From: Actinomycetes bacterium | GTDB lineage: Bacteria > Actinomycetota > Thermoleophilia > Solirubrobacterales > 70-9 | Length of the DNA: 64,000 nucleotides | NCBI GenBank assembly: GCA_016861045.1 | Contig: BOKP01000004.1 | Location: 62,001-126,000, forward strand | Direction of reading: 5' to 3' | Shown here: piece after piece, positions 10,058-19,709 of the stretch | Layout of the letters: every line of letters begins with the position of its first letter | Numbering within the stretch: the first letter of the stretch is position 1 | Program-made: the position numbers and the translations under genes | Notes under the pieces: model-generated | The model's database searches: none | The model's input: the letters and a program-made list of their open reading frames with translations, nothing else | Told to the model about the DNA's origin: nothing

Positions 10058-10169
10058 CGGCCCGCCTGATTCAACCGCACCCGTCTCCGCGACCGTCGCC
10101 CGGCCCGTCGCCGCGCCGCGACGAGGGGGCGGCGTCCGTCGCGAGGAGGATCGCGGGCCCCGGGCGGGC

Positions 10170-11012
10170 TCACCGCCCGCGCCGGGCCCTGACCAGGACC
10201 AGGCCGGCGATCCCGGCCCGGTAGGCGGCGTAGGGCCAGAGCGCCCGATCGCGCTCGACGAGCCCGATCAGCCCCTGCGAGGCGAGGGTGGACGCGAAGG
10301 CGGCGGCGACGCCGGCCGCGGCCGCGCGTCCAAGGCCCGGACCCGCCCGGCGGCGGCGGAGCTTGGATGCCTTGCGAACCGCCGCCGCCGTGATCACCGG
10401 CAGCGCGACCGTGCGCGAGAGCAGGTTCGCCTGGGCGCGGCTGAAGCGGCGTGCCCGGGCGGCGGCGAGGGTCGATCCGTTGCGGGAGACGCCGGGGATG
10501 AGCGCCGCGGCCTGCGCGATGCCGATCGCGAGCCCGTCGAGCGCCGTGGCATCGCCGGCGCCGCGCGCCTGCGGGCGACGGTCGGCGATCAGCATCGCGG
10601 CCGAGCCGGCGAGCAGGCCGGCCGCCGTCGCCCGCGGACCGCCGAGGCGACGGTCGATCTGCTCCTCGAACGCGAGGCCGATCGCGACGGCGGGCAGGAG
10701 GGAGAGCACGATCACGGCGAGCCGGCGCCCGTCGAGCCGGCACAGCTCGTCGGCGATCAGCCGCCGCTGGCCGATCAGGAGCGCGACCGCGGCGCCGCCG
10801 TGCACGGCCACCTCGAACGCCTTGCGGTCCTCGGGATCGACCTCGTCGAGGTCCCAGCCGAGCAGCCACGGGACGACCCGCAGATGGGCCGAGCTCGAGA
10901 CCGGCAGGAGCTCGGTCGGGCCCTGGACGGCGCCGAGGCAGGCCGCCCTGGCTGCGGTCAGGCCGGCGGGGCGCGCCGCCCGATCGTGGCCGAGGCCCGT
11001 GGCGGCGGCCAC
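10170..11012 (-). CDS. uppP: Undecaprenyl-diphosphate phosphatase (UppP/BacA)
   Basis: GAVQGPTELLPVSSSAHL and IPGVSRNGSTLAAAR motifs. Confidence 0.94.
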   Translation of the reverse strand: MAAATGLGHDRAARPAGLTAARAACLGAVQGPTELLPVSSSAHLRVVPWLLGWDLDEVDPEDRKAFEVAVHGGAAVALLIGQRRLIADELCRLDGRRLAVIVLSLLPAVAIGLAFEEQIDRRLGGPRATAAGLLAGSAAMLIADRRPQARGAGDATALDGLAIGIAQAAALIPGVSRNGSTLAAARARRFSRAQANLLSRTVALPVITAAAVRKASKLRRRRAGPGLGRAAAAGVAAAFASTLASQGLIGLVERDRALWPYAAYRAGIAGLVLVRARRGR

Positions 11013-11016
11013 CGGC

Positions 11017-11673
11017 TCAGGAGCCTTCGGCCGGGGCGCCCTCGCGGCGGCGGCGCAGGTACCTGACGAGGAGCCAGGCGGCGCCGATGACGATGGTCGC
11101 GGCGACCGCGTAGTCGACGTAGTGGAGCTTGTCCTTCCACTCGTCCCAGTTGTCGCCCGCCGAGCGCCCGATCAGCGTCAGCCCGAGCACCCAGGGGACG
11201 CAGCCGAGCACGGTGAAGACGGTGAAGCGCCAGAACGGCATCTCGGAGACGCCCGCGGGAAGCGAGATGAAGGTGCGGACGATCGGCAGCATCCGCGTCC
11301 AGAACACGGTCGCCTCGCCGTGCTCGCGGAACCAGCGGTCGGCGGTCTCGAGGTGCTTCGGGTTGACGTGGATCAGGCGGTTCTTCTCGAGCAGCTCCTC
11401 GCGGCCGAAGTAGCCGGCCCCCCAGGCGATCCAGGAGCCGAGCAGGTTGCCGAGGACGCCGGCGGCGACGGCGGCGAGCAGGGACATGTCGCCATCGCTG
11501 ACGGCGAAGCCCGCGAACAGCATCGTCGCCTCGCTCGGGACCGGCACGCAGGCGCTCTCGAGCGTCATCAGGATGAAGATCCCGGCGACGCCGATCGCGT
11601 CGACGACGTCGACCGCGAAGTTGACGATCGGATCGGTCAGGGAGGCGGGTGGGACTGGGTGGGAGTACGGCAT
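11017..11673 (-). CDS. DedA-family (SNARE-associated/VTT) membrane protein
   Basis: LESACVPVPSEATMLFAGF, FWTRMLPIVRTFISLPAGVSEMPFWRF; ATG at 11673 chosen. Confidence 0.92.
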   Translation of the reverse strand: MPYSHPVPPASLTDPIVNFAVDVVDAIGVAGIFILMTLESACVPVPSEATMLFAGFAVSDGDMSLLAAVAAGVLGNLLGSWIAWGAGYFGREELLEKNRLIHVNPKHLETADRWFREHGEATVFWTRMLPIVRTFISLPAGVSEMPFWRFTVFTVLGCVPWVLGLTLIGRSAGDNWDEWKDKLHYVDYAVAATIVIGAAWLLVRYLRRRREGAPAEGS

Positions 11674-11748
11674 CCGGGTGCGTGAACGGGCTTGCGCAGC
11701 CCGCTTCCGGCGCGCCGCGAGCCGGCCCGGGACTCTACCCTTTGGACG

Positions 11749-13635
11749 ATGAGCCGCCTGCGCGCGCCGGTCCTGCGGCACCGGATCCTCCAGCTTGCGG
11801 CGGACGCGGTCCTGGCCGCCCTCGCCTTCTACCTGGCGTTCGCGATCCGGTTCATCGACGAGCCCGGCGGCATCCCCGATCGCTACGTCGACATGCTGGC
11901 CGGCTCGATCGCCTTCGTGGCGCTCGGCAAGACGGCCGTCTTCAGCCTGATGGGGCTGCATCAGAAGTGGTGGCGCTACTTCAACATCGGCGACACCTGG
12001 GCGGTGGTGCGGGCCTGCGCCGCCGCCTCGGCGCTGCTGATCGCGATCTTCGTGATCGCCAAGCCGTACCCGAGCCCGATGCCGCGCTCGGTGATGATCT
12101 TCGACTTCGTCTTCACGGTCGGGCTGCTCGTCGCCGCCCGCAGCGTCGCCCGCTTCTACTTCGTCGAGCGCCGGATGCGCCGCCGCAGCCGCGACAAGGC
12201 CGACGTGCTCGTCGTCGGAGCCGGCTCCGGGGGGCAGATGGTGGTCCGCGAGCTCCGGCTCAACCCCGAGCTCGGCAACCCCGTCGGCTTCGTCGACGAC
12301 GACCCGCGCAAGCGCGGGATGCGGATGCTCGGGTTGAAGGTGCTGGGCGGGACCGACGAGCTCGGCGCGATCCTCGAGCGCGAGAGCCCGTCGGAGGTCG
12401 TGATCGCGATCCCCTCCGCGCCGGGCGCGGTCCGCGGGAAGGTCGTCGCCGCCTGCCGCGAGCGGGGGATCCGGGTGCGGACGCTGCCGACCGTGTTCGA
12501 GCTGCTCCGCGGCGGGGTCCAGCTCACCCGCCAGCTCCGCGAGGTCCAGGTCGAGGACGTGCTCGGCCGCGAGCCGGTCTCGATCGAGCTCGACCGGGTC
12601 GGCGGCTACCTGCGCGACCGGATCGTCCTCGTCACCGGCGCCGGCGGCTCGATCGGCTCCGAGCTGTGCCGGCAGATCGCCCGCGTCGGCCCGCGCCTGC
12701 TCGTCGTCGTCGACCAGGCCGAGGACAACCTCTTCCAGATCGACCGCGAGCTGACCTCAGAGTGGCACTTCAGCCGCGTCGAGGCCGTCCTCGCCGACTG
12801 CAAGGACGGCGAGCGGATGCTCGAGGTGATGCAGCGGTTCGCGCCCGCCGTCGTCTTCCACGCCGCCGCCTACAAGCACGTGCCGCTGGTCGAGGCGAAC
12901 CCGTTCGAGGCGGTTCGCAACAACGCGATCGCGACGCGGGTCGTCGCCGAGACGGCGGCGGTCGCGGGCGCCGAGCGGTTCGTCCTGATCTCGACCGACA
13001 AGGCGGTCAACCCGCGAACCGTGATGGGCGCGTCGAAGGCGATGGCCGAGTCGATCGTCCGCGCCGCCGCCGCCCGCCACCCCGACACCCGCTTCGTCTC
13101 GGTCCGGTTCGGCAACGTGCTCGGCTCCTCGGGCAGCGTCGTGCCGATCTTTCGCGGCCAGATCGAGCGCGGCGGGCCGGTCACGGTCACCCACCCGGAG
13201 ATGACCCGCTACTTCATGACGATCCCCGAGGCCGTGCAGCTGGTCATCCGCGCCGCCGACCTCGGCGGTGACGGGGACGTCTTCGTGCTCGAGATGGGCG
13301 AGCCGGTGAAGATCGTCGACCTCGCGCGGAACATGATCCGGCTCGCCGGCTACGAGCCGGAGCGCGACATCGCGATCGAGTTCACGGCGCCGCGCCCTGG
13401 GGAGCAGCTCCACGAGCACCTGCTCGGGGAGGGCGAGCGCGCCGAGCCGACCGCGGAGGCGCGGATCGTCCGTGCCGTACGCGACCGGCCGCTCGATCCG
13501 AGGCGGGTCGAGGAGACGCTGGAGCGGTTGCGGGATCTGATCGGCAGCGGGGACGAGACCGACCTGGCACGTCGCGTCGTCGGCGTGATCAGCGGCGGTT
13601 TGGCCCCCGGTGGCGGCTCTAAGATCCGGCGCTGA
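11749..13635 (+). CDS. Membrane-bound nucleoside-diphosphate-sugar dehydratase/epimerase (FlaA1/CapD-type)
   Basis: N-terminal TMs, then VTGAGGSIGSELCRQI, AAYKHVPLVEANPFEAVRNN, STDKAVNPRTVMGASKAMAE. Confidence 0.94.
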   Translation: MSRLRAPVLRHRILQLAADAVLAALAFYLAFAIRFIDEPGGIPDRYVDMLAGSIAFVALGKTAVFSLMGLHQKWWRYFNIGDTWAVVRACAAASALLIAIFVIAKPYPSPMPRSVMIFDFVFTVGLLVAARSVARFYFVERRMRRRSRDKADVLVVGAGSGGQMVVRELRLNPELGNPVGFVDDDPRKRGMRMLGLKVLGGTDELGAILERESPSEVVIAIPSAPGAVRGKVVAACRERGIRVRTLPTVFELLRGGVQLTRQLREVQVEDVLGREPVSIELDRVGGYLRDRIVLVTGAGGSIGSELCRQIARVGPRLLVVVDQAEDNLFQIDRELTSEWHFSRVEAVLADCKDGERMLEVMQRFAPAVVFHAAAYKHVPLVEANPFEAVRNNAIATRVVAETAAVAGAERFVLISTDKAVNPRTVMGASKAMAESIVRAAAARHPDTRFVSVRFGNVLGSSGSVVPIFRGQIERGGPVTVTHPEMTRYFMTIPEAVQLVIRAADLGGDGDVFVLEMGEPVKIVDLARNMIRLAGYEPERDIAIEFTAPRPGEQLHEHLLGEGERAEPTAEARIVRAVRDRPLDPRRVEETLERLRDLIGSGDETDLARRVVGVISGGLAPGGGSKIRR

Positions 13636-14379
13636 ATGGACCTGCTGAAGGAGATCGGCGCGATCCTCGGCTTCGTCGCCTTCGTCGGCCTGGCCGTGCT
13701 CGTCTTCATGACCTTTCAGCAGGCCCGGCACCTGCGCCGCCTCCGCGAGTGGGCCGGCCGCTCGCCCGAGCGCGCCGCCGCCGAGGCGGATCGCGCCGCG
13801 GCGGCCGCCGAGGCGACGATGCCGAGGATCGGCGAGGAGCCGGGGACCGGGGAGCCGTCGGAGCCGGGAGGGCTGACCAGGATCCGCGGCGAAGTCGCCT
13901 ACCGCTACGAGGAGCTCGACCGCCGCTCGCCGGTGAGCCCGCTCGTGCTCGGAGCCGGCCTGCTGGCGCTGCTCGCCGCCGCCGCGATCCTCACCGGCGG
14001 GTTCGGGCTGCTCGCCGACGACGACGGCAAGCGCGCGAGCACGAAGGCCGAGCGCCCCAGCGAGCCCGTCGTGGCCGTCCTGAACGGAACCGCCCCCGAG
14101 GGCGGCGTCGGCGTGCCGGGAACCGCGAAGGCGGCCAGCGCGTTCGTCGAGGACGCCGGCTGGAAGGTCGGCGAGGTGGGCGACGCCGGCAGCTTCTCCG
14201 CGAGCACGGCGATGTTCGCGGAGGGCGCCAAGTCCGATGCCAGAGAGCTCGCCGACGATCTCGTCGACCAGCTCGGGGAGATCGAGGTCGTCCCGATGAC
14301 GCCCGAGGTCGAGGAGGCCGCAAAGGGGGCCGAGCTTGCGCTCGTGGTCGGCCAGGACGACCAGGCGATCGCGGGATGA
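13636..14379 (+). CDS. Membrane protein with C-terminal LytR_C-like domain
   Basis: Two TMs; VAVLNGTAPEGGVGVPGTAKAASAFVEDAGWKVGEVGDA... resembles the LytR C-terminal domain. Confidence 0.75.
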   Translation: MDLLKEIGAILGFVAFVGLAVLVFMTFQQARHLRRLREWAGRSPERAAAEADRAAAAAEATMPRIGEEPGTGEPSEPGGLTRIRGEVAYRYEELDRRSPVSPLVLGAGLLALLAAAAILTGGFGLLADDDGKRASTKAERPSEPVVAVLNGTAPEGGVGVPGTAKAASAFVEDAGWKVGEVGDAGSFSASTAMFAEGAKSDARELADDLVDQLGEIEVVPMTPEVEEAAKGAELALVVGQDDQAIAG

Positions 14380-15140
14380 CGGCGCTGCCCGGCTGGATGG
14401 AGGCCGCGCCGGCGGTCACGGCCGCCGCCGAATCGCTGCTCGGCAAGGGCCTGCTGGTGCCGCTCGGGGGCATCGCGGCGCTGCTGGCGATGCTCGGGAT
14501 GGCGCTGCTGGTGCCGCTCTTTCTCGATCAGCGTCGCGAGATCGGCAGGCTGACCGAGTGGATGAGCCGCGAGCCCGACGCGGGCACGACCGAGTTCCGG
14601 GCGATACCGCCGCCGGCGCGAGGCCGCTCAGCCGCCGCCGACCGGGTCACCTCGGAGCGGCCGGCGCTGGAGCGGATCGGCACCGCCGAGCAGCGCGCGA
14701 TCGAGGCGATCGAGCGCGGCCCCCGCCACCCGCTCGTGATCGCGATCGTCGCGGTCCTGCTCGCGGCCGCGATCTTCCTCGCGGTCGGGCACTTCCTCCG
14801 TGCCGGCGACGGCGGCGGCGGCAAGAGGATCGACCCGAGCACGGTCAGCGTCGTGGTCCTCAACGCCTCCACCTCCTCGGGGCTCGCCGGAGAGGTCGCC
14901 GACGAGCTCGGCGGAGCCGACTTCGACGTGGTCGGGACGAGCGTCGCCAACGGCGGCAGCGGCAAGAGCGTCGTCCGCTACGCCGACGGCCGGAAGCGGG
15001 AGGCGAAGCTCGTCGCCCGCAAGCTCGGGATCGAGGACGTCAAGCCGTTCGATCAGGAGGCGCAGGCGGCGGCCAACGAGGCCGAGGTGGTCGCGTTCGT
15101 CGGCGACGACATCGCCAGGGCCGGGGCCGGCAAGGGCTGA
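14376..15140 (+). CDS. Membrane protein with C-terminal LytR_C-like domain (paralogue of the preceding gene)
   Basis: ATGA overlap; shared layout (TM, RRxIGRLTEWMSR, linker, second TM, VVVLNASTSSGLAGEVADEL). Confidence 0.75.
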   Translation: MTALPGWMEAAPAVTAAAESLLGKGLLVPLGGIAALLAMLGMALLVPLFLDQRREIGRLTEWMSREPDAGTTEFRAIPPPARGRSAAADRVTSERPALERIGTAEQRAIEAIERGPRHPLVIAIVAVLLAAAIFLAVGHFLRAGDGGGGKRIDPSTVSVVVLNASTSSGLAGEVADELGGADFDVVGTSVANGGSGKSVVRYADGRKREAKLVARKLGIEDVKPFDQEAQAAANEAEVVAFVGDDIARAGAGKG

Positions 15141-15144
15141 TCCG

Positions 15145-15600
15145 ATGAGCCGGAGCGCAGCCCCGTCCGGGGCGAAGCTCGGCGCTGTCCTGTTCGCTTG
15201 CCTGCTCGCCCTGACCGCCACCGTGTTCGCGCTCGAGCGCGCCGCGCGCTCGAGCGACGACGTGGTCAACACCGTCGTCCTGTCGCCGCGGCTGGAGGGC
15301 GGACGGGCCGACGTCGCGTTCACGCTCGCCGAGGCCGACTCCGACGTCGACGTGCTGATCATCGACGGCAACGAGGGCAGCGACGGTGGCCTCGTGGCGA
15401 CGCTGGCGGAGGGGGCGCCGCTCGATGCCGGGCCGCACGCCTACGCCTGGGACGGCCGCACCGATGCGGGGGGCCGCGCGCCGCCCGGCCTCTACGCGCT
15501 CGAGGTCGTGCTCGGCGAGGCCGGCCGTGACGTCGAGCCGCCGGGTCGGATCGAGGTGCCCTCCGGCGAGTACCCGCTGAGGCCCGGGGAGCGGCCCTGA
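15145..15600 (+). CDS. Secreted/anchored protein with FlgD Ig-like fold
   Basis: N-terminal signal anchor; YAWDGRTDAGGRAPPGLYALEV is typical of FlgD-Ig domains. Confidence 0.65.
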   Translation: MSRSAAPSGAKLGAVLFACLLALTATVFALERAARSSDDVVNTVVLSPRLEGGRADVAFTLAEADSDVDVLIIDGNEGSDGGLVATLAEGAPLDAGPHAYAWDGRTDAGGRAPPGLYALEVVLGEAGRDVEPPGRIEVPSGEYPLRPGERP

Positions 15601-17084
15601 TGGACGAGCCGCTGCTCTGGGCGGGGACCTTCGCCTGCGCCCTCGGCGCCGCGACCGGCCTCGCGCCCCCGCTCGGCCGCCGCGCCCGGTTCGCGGCGCT
15701 CGCGGCGGCGGTGCTTCTCGCCCCCGTCCTCGTGATCGCCGACGCCTGGGACAGCGCCCGGATCGCCGACCTCCGCGAGCAGCCGGCGCTGCTCGTCGCC
15801 GGGGCACTCGCGGCGACGGCGGCGATCGCCGCCCTCGCCTGGGCCTTCCGGCGCCGACCCGGCTGGCTCGCCCCGGCGCTGGTCGCTGCGATGCCGTTCC
15901 GGGTCCCGATCGACCTCGGCGGCGGCGATGCCAACCTGCTCCTGCCGCTGTACGCGGTGATCGCCGGCGGCCTGGCGGCGGCGGCGATCGGCGCCGGCCG
16001 CGATCGGCGGCCGGCGGCCGAGCCGGCCGACCGCGGGCCGTGGCTCGGCGCGGTCGGCTGGGCGCTCGCCGGAATCGTCGTCCTCTACGCGCTCCAGGCC
16101 GCCTACGCCGACGATCTCACCGCGGCGCTCCAGGGGGTCGCCTTCTTTCTCACGCCCTTCGCGGCCCTCTACGCCCTCCTCGCCGACGCCCGCTGGGACC
16201 GGCCGGCGCTGCGGGCGGTGGTCTGGGTGCTGGTGGCGGAGGGGCTGGCGTTCCTCCTCGTCGGGCTCGTCGAGTACGGAGCCCGCGAGCTGCTCTGGAA
16301 CGACAAGGTCATCTCCGGCAACGAGGCGCACACCTACTTCCGGGTCAACTCCCTGTTCTGGGATCCGAACATCCTCGGCCGCTACCTGGCGGTGACGATG
16401 ACGGTGCTCGCGGCGGTCGTCGCCTACTCGGACCGCGCGCGCGAGGTCAGGGCCGCGGCCGCCGCCTTCGGGCTGCTCGCGGTGCTGCTGCTGATCACGT
16501 TCTCGCAGACGAGCACCCTCGCCCTCCTCGCCGCGCTGCTCGTCCTCGCCGCTACCCGCTGGGGCCTCGCGCGCGCGGCCGCCGGCGCCGCCGCGACGGC
16601 GCTCGCCCTCGCGGCCGCCGTGGCCCTGATCGCCGGCGGCGGGCTCAGTGGCGAGACGACGAGCGGGCGCGCCGGCCTGATCGACGGCGGGGTCGAGATC
16701 GCTCGCGACCATCCGCTCGCCGGCGTCGGATCCGGCGGCTTCGCCGCCGAGTTCACCGCCCGCTACTACGAGGGTGAGGGGTTCGCCGCCGAGAGCCACA
16801 CCGAGCCCGTCACCGTCGCCGCCGAGCAGGGCGCGGTCGGCCTTTTCGCCTACGCGGCGCTGCTCGCCGTCACGGTCGGCGGCCTGCTCTCGGCGGCCGG
16901 GCTCGAGCTCCGCGGCCGGGCGCGCGGGCCGGCGCTGGCGGCGACGCTGCTCGCGGTCTACGCGCTGATGGTCGTCCACAGCCTCGGCTACGCGGCCTTC
17001 CTCACCGACCCGATCACCTGGTCGGTCCTCGCGATCGCGGCGGCGCTGTCTCCGGCGCCGCGGCCGGGCCGAGGGAGCGGCTGA
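15600..17084 (+). CDS. O-antigen ligase/polymerase-like membrane protein (Wzy/WaaL family)
   Basis: About 12 TMs, WDPNILGRYLAVTM, HPLAGVGSGGF. Confidence 0.85.
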   Translation: MDEPLLWAGTFACALGAATGLAPPLGRRARFAALAAAVLLAPVLVIADAWDSARIADLREQPALLVAGALAATAAIAALAWAFRRRPGWLAPALVAAMPFRVPIDLGGGDANLLLPLYAVIAGGLAAAAIGAGRDRRPAAEPADRGPWLGAVGWALAGIVVLYALQAAYADDLTAALQGVAFFLTPFAALYALLADARWDRPALRAVVWVLVAEGLAFLLVGLVEYGARELLWNDKVISGNEAHTYFRVNSLFWDPNILGRYLAVTMTVLAAVVAYSDRAREVRAAAAAFGLLAVLLLITFSQTSTLALLAALLVLAATRWGLARAAAGAAATALALAAAVALIAGGGLSGETTSGRAGLIDGGVEIARDHPLAGVGSGGFAAEFTARYYEGEGFAAESHTEPVTVAAEQGAVGLFAYAALLAVTVGGLLSAAGLELRGRARGPALAATLLAVYALMVVHSLGYAAFLTDPITWSVLAIAAALSPAPRPGRGSG

Positions 17085-18631
17085 TGCTCGACTACCTGCG
17101 CCGTCTCGTCACCACCGGCTTCGCCTACACGGCCGCGAGCGTCGTCTCGAAGGTCATCGCGGTCCTGCTGCTGCCGCTCTACACGAGCTACCTGACGCCG
17201 GCCGACTACGGGCAGGCGGAGCTGCTGTTCTCGACCGTCGTCGCGGCCAGCATCGTCATCCGGCTCGGCCTGATCGAGGCGTTGATGCGCTTCTACTACC
17301 TGCCCGGCGAGCGCGGCGACCGGGTGATCGCGACGGGCTTCGCGGCGCTGCTGTGGACGACCACGGCGGGGGCGATCGTGGCGCTGCCGTTCGCTTCGCA
17401 GATCGGCGACGCGATCAGCGGCGAGCCGCTCGACCCCGGCCTCGTCCGGATCGCGATCGGCGGGCTCTGGGTGCTGACCCTCTACGAGTACATGGTCACC
17501 CTGTTCCGGCTCGACGAGCGGGCGCGGGCCTATTTCGCGTTCACGATCGGCAACGTGCTGCTCGCGATCCCGCTGACGGTGACGCTCGTCGTCGCCCTCG
17601 ACGCCGGCGCCGAGGGCCTGCTGCTCGGCGCCTACCTCGCCGGCCTTCCCTTCCTGCTCTGGCTGATCGCCGCCGAGCGGCGCCGGCTCGCGCTCAGGCC
17701 CGACCGCGGGCTGCTGCGGCGGATGTTCCGCTTCGGGCTGCCGACGATGCCGGCGGAGATCTCGATCTACTCGCTCGCCTTCATCGACCGGGTCATCATC
17801 TCCCACTCGCTCGGACCCGCGCAGCTCGGCCTCTACGGCCTCGCCTTCAAGTTCAGCCAGGCGATCCAGGTCGTCGTCCGCGGCTTTCAGCTCGCCTGGC
17901 CGCCGCTCGCCTACTCGATCCGCGACGACGAGGACGCCCGCCGCACCTACGCGGTCGTCGTCACCGCGTTCGCGGCGCTCTGCGGGACGATCGTCGTCGG
18001 CATGTGGCTCGAGGCCCGCTGGATCGTCCGCCTGCTCGCCGCGCCCGACTTCTTCGACTCCTACGAGGCGATCGGCCCGCTCGCCCTCGGCGCCGCGCTC
18101 TACGGCATCTACCTGGCGCTCGTCGTGATCCTCGGCCGCACCGGCAAGACGCAGTACAACTTCCCGGTCACGGCCGCGGCGACCATCGCCAACGTCGTCC
18201 TCAACCTGCTCCTCGTGCCCGCCTGGGGGATCGTCGGCGCCGGCGTCGCGCTGACCCTCTCCTACCTGATCGTGATCGTCCTCATCCATTCCGTCAGCCG
18301 GCGGATCTTCCCGATCCCCTGGCAGTGGGGCCGGCTCGCGGTCATCGCCGCCGCCGCCGCGGTGCTGATCGCCGCCGGCGAGGCGCTGCTGCCGGACGCG
18401 GGGGCCGCCGGGTTCCTCTCCCGGCTCGCGCTCGCCGCCCTCTATCCGGCGATCCTCTGGTTCGGCGGGGCCGTCCGCGCCGCCGAGCGCCGCCAGGTCC
18501 TCGAGCTGCTCGGCCCCGAGCGGCTCCGCGCCCGCTGGGCCGTCCTGCGCGAGCGCCGGGCTGGCGAGAGCGACGAGGAGGCCCGCGCCGAGACGCTCTA
18601 CGAGCAGGAGGTCCGCGACCAGCGGGACTGA
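17084..18631 (+). CDS. Polysaccharide flippase (Wzx/MATE-like)
   Basis: LYTSYLTPADYGQAELLF, polytopic, RFGLPTMPAEISIYSLAFIDRVIISH. Confidence 0.9.
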   Translation: MLDYLRRLVTTGFAYTAASVVSKVIAVLLLPLYTSYLTPADYGQAELLFSTVVAASIVIRLGLIEALMRFYYLPGERGDRVIATGFAALLWTTTAGAIVALPFASQIGDAISGEPLDPGLVRIAIGGLWVLTLYEYMVTLFRLDERARAYFAFTIGNVLLAIPLTVTLVVALDAGAEGLLLGAYLAGLPFLLWLIAAERRRLALRPDRGLLRRMFRFGLPTMPAEISIYSLAFIDRVIISHSLGPAQLGLYGLAFKFSQAIQVVVRGFQLAWPPLAYSIRDDEDARRTYAVVVTAFAALCGTIVVGMWLEARWIVRLLAAPDFFDSYEAIGPLALGAALYGIYLALVVILGRTGKTQYNFPVTAAATIANVVLNLLLVPAWGIVGAGVALTLSYLIVIVLIHSVSRRIFPIPWQWGRLAVIAAAAAVLIAAGEALLPDAGAAGFLSRLALAALYPAILWFGGAVRAAERRQVLELLGPERLRARWAVLRERRAGESDEEARAETLYEQEVRDQRD

Positions 18632-18706
18632 GATCGCCACGGCGGCGCTGGCCGCTTCGCGTCGGCTTCCGCCGGCGCGGCGCCGGTGTGCGGGCGCCGG
18701 GGCGTC

Positions 18707-18722
18707 CCGGGCCGAAGCCCGG
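18707..18722. terminator. Candidate hairpin terminator between convergent genes
   Basis: CCGGGC-CGAA-GCCCGG perfect 6-bp stem, no U-tract. Confidence 0.45.
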
Positions 18723-18762
18723 CGCCATCCACCCCCGGCGGGCCGACGGTGGCGGGAGTCTC

Positions 18763-19692
18763 TCAGCGGCCCTCGGCCAGCTCCCGGAGCCCCTCGCCGC
18801 GCGGGCGCCAGGCCTTGCGGGCGTGCAGCAGGTACCAGCCGGGGTCGTGGCCGGGAAGGACGAGCGCGGCGAGGGCGCGGGGGAGGTACGAGAACGCGGT
18901 CAGGGCGCGAACGGCGGCGGCGGCGAGCGGGCCGTGGTGCTTGCGCATGTAGAGGTCGCGGTTGCGGTGGAACTCGACCACGCGGCGGGCGCCCGCGCCG
19001 CGGTCGTTGGCGAGCTGCTCGTGATGGATCGCCCGCGCCGCCGGCACGTAGAGGGTGTGAAGCCCGGCGTCGCCGAGCCTCTTGCAGAGGTCGGTCTCGT
19101 CGGAGTAGACGAAGAAGGCGGGGTCGAGCCAGCCGACCCGCTCGGCGGCGGAGCGGCGGACGAGCAGCGCCGCCGATTGCGCCCAGCCGACCCGCCGCGT
19201 CCGCGGCCCGCCGCTCTCGGTGACGAGCAGTCGGTGCAGGAGGAGCGCCTGGGCGAGCGCGGTGCCGACGCCGGGCAGCCGCCAGGCGCAGGGCTGCGGC
19301 GTCCCCTCGGGGTCGAGGAGCTGGGCGCCGGCGGCGCCGGCGCCGGCGTCGCCGCGCAGCGCCGCGACGAGCGCCGCCGCCGCCCCGGGCAGCAGCTCGG
19401 TGTCCTCGTTGAGGAGCAGGCAGAGCTCCCCCTTCGCCGACTGCAGGAGCAGTGTGTCGTTCACGGCCTTGCCCTGGCGCTGCTCGGCCACGATCAGCCG
19501 CAGGCGGTCGCCGATCGCCGGCTCGCGCCGCGCGGTCTCGGCGACGAGGTCGACCGAGCCGTCGTCGGAGTGGTTGTCGAGGACGAGGATCTCGTGCTCG
19601 ATGCCCGCGGGGTGGTTGGCGGCGATCGCGCGCAGGCAGGCGCCGAGGTGCTCGCGGCCGTTCGTGTTGACGACGCAGTAGGAGAGCTCCAT
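18763..19692 (-). CDS. Glycosyltransferase family 2 (rhamnosyltransferase-like)
   Basis: MELSYCVVNTNGREHLGACLRAI, VLDNHSDDGSVD, LLLNEDTELLPGA. Confidence 0.9.
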   Translation of the reverse strand: MELSYCVVNTNGREHLGACLRAIAANHPAGIEHEILVLDNHSDDGSVDLVAETARREPAIGDRLRLIVAEQRQGKAVNDTLLLQSAKGELCLLLNEDTELLPGAAAALVAALRGDAGAGAAGAQLLDPEGTPQPCAWRLPGVGTALAQALLLHRLLVTESGGPRTRRVGWAQSAALLVRRSAAERVGWLDPAFFVYSDETDLCKRLGDAGLHTLYVPAARAIHHEQLANDRGAGARRVVEFHRNRDLYMRKHHGPLAAAAVRALTAFSYLPRALAALVLPGHDPGWYLLHARKAWRPRGEGLRELAEGR

Positions 19693-19709
19693 CGGGAGAA
19701 TCGTCCCCG

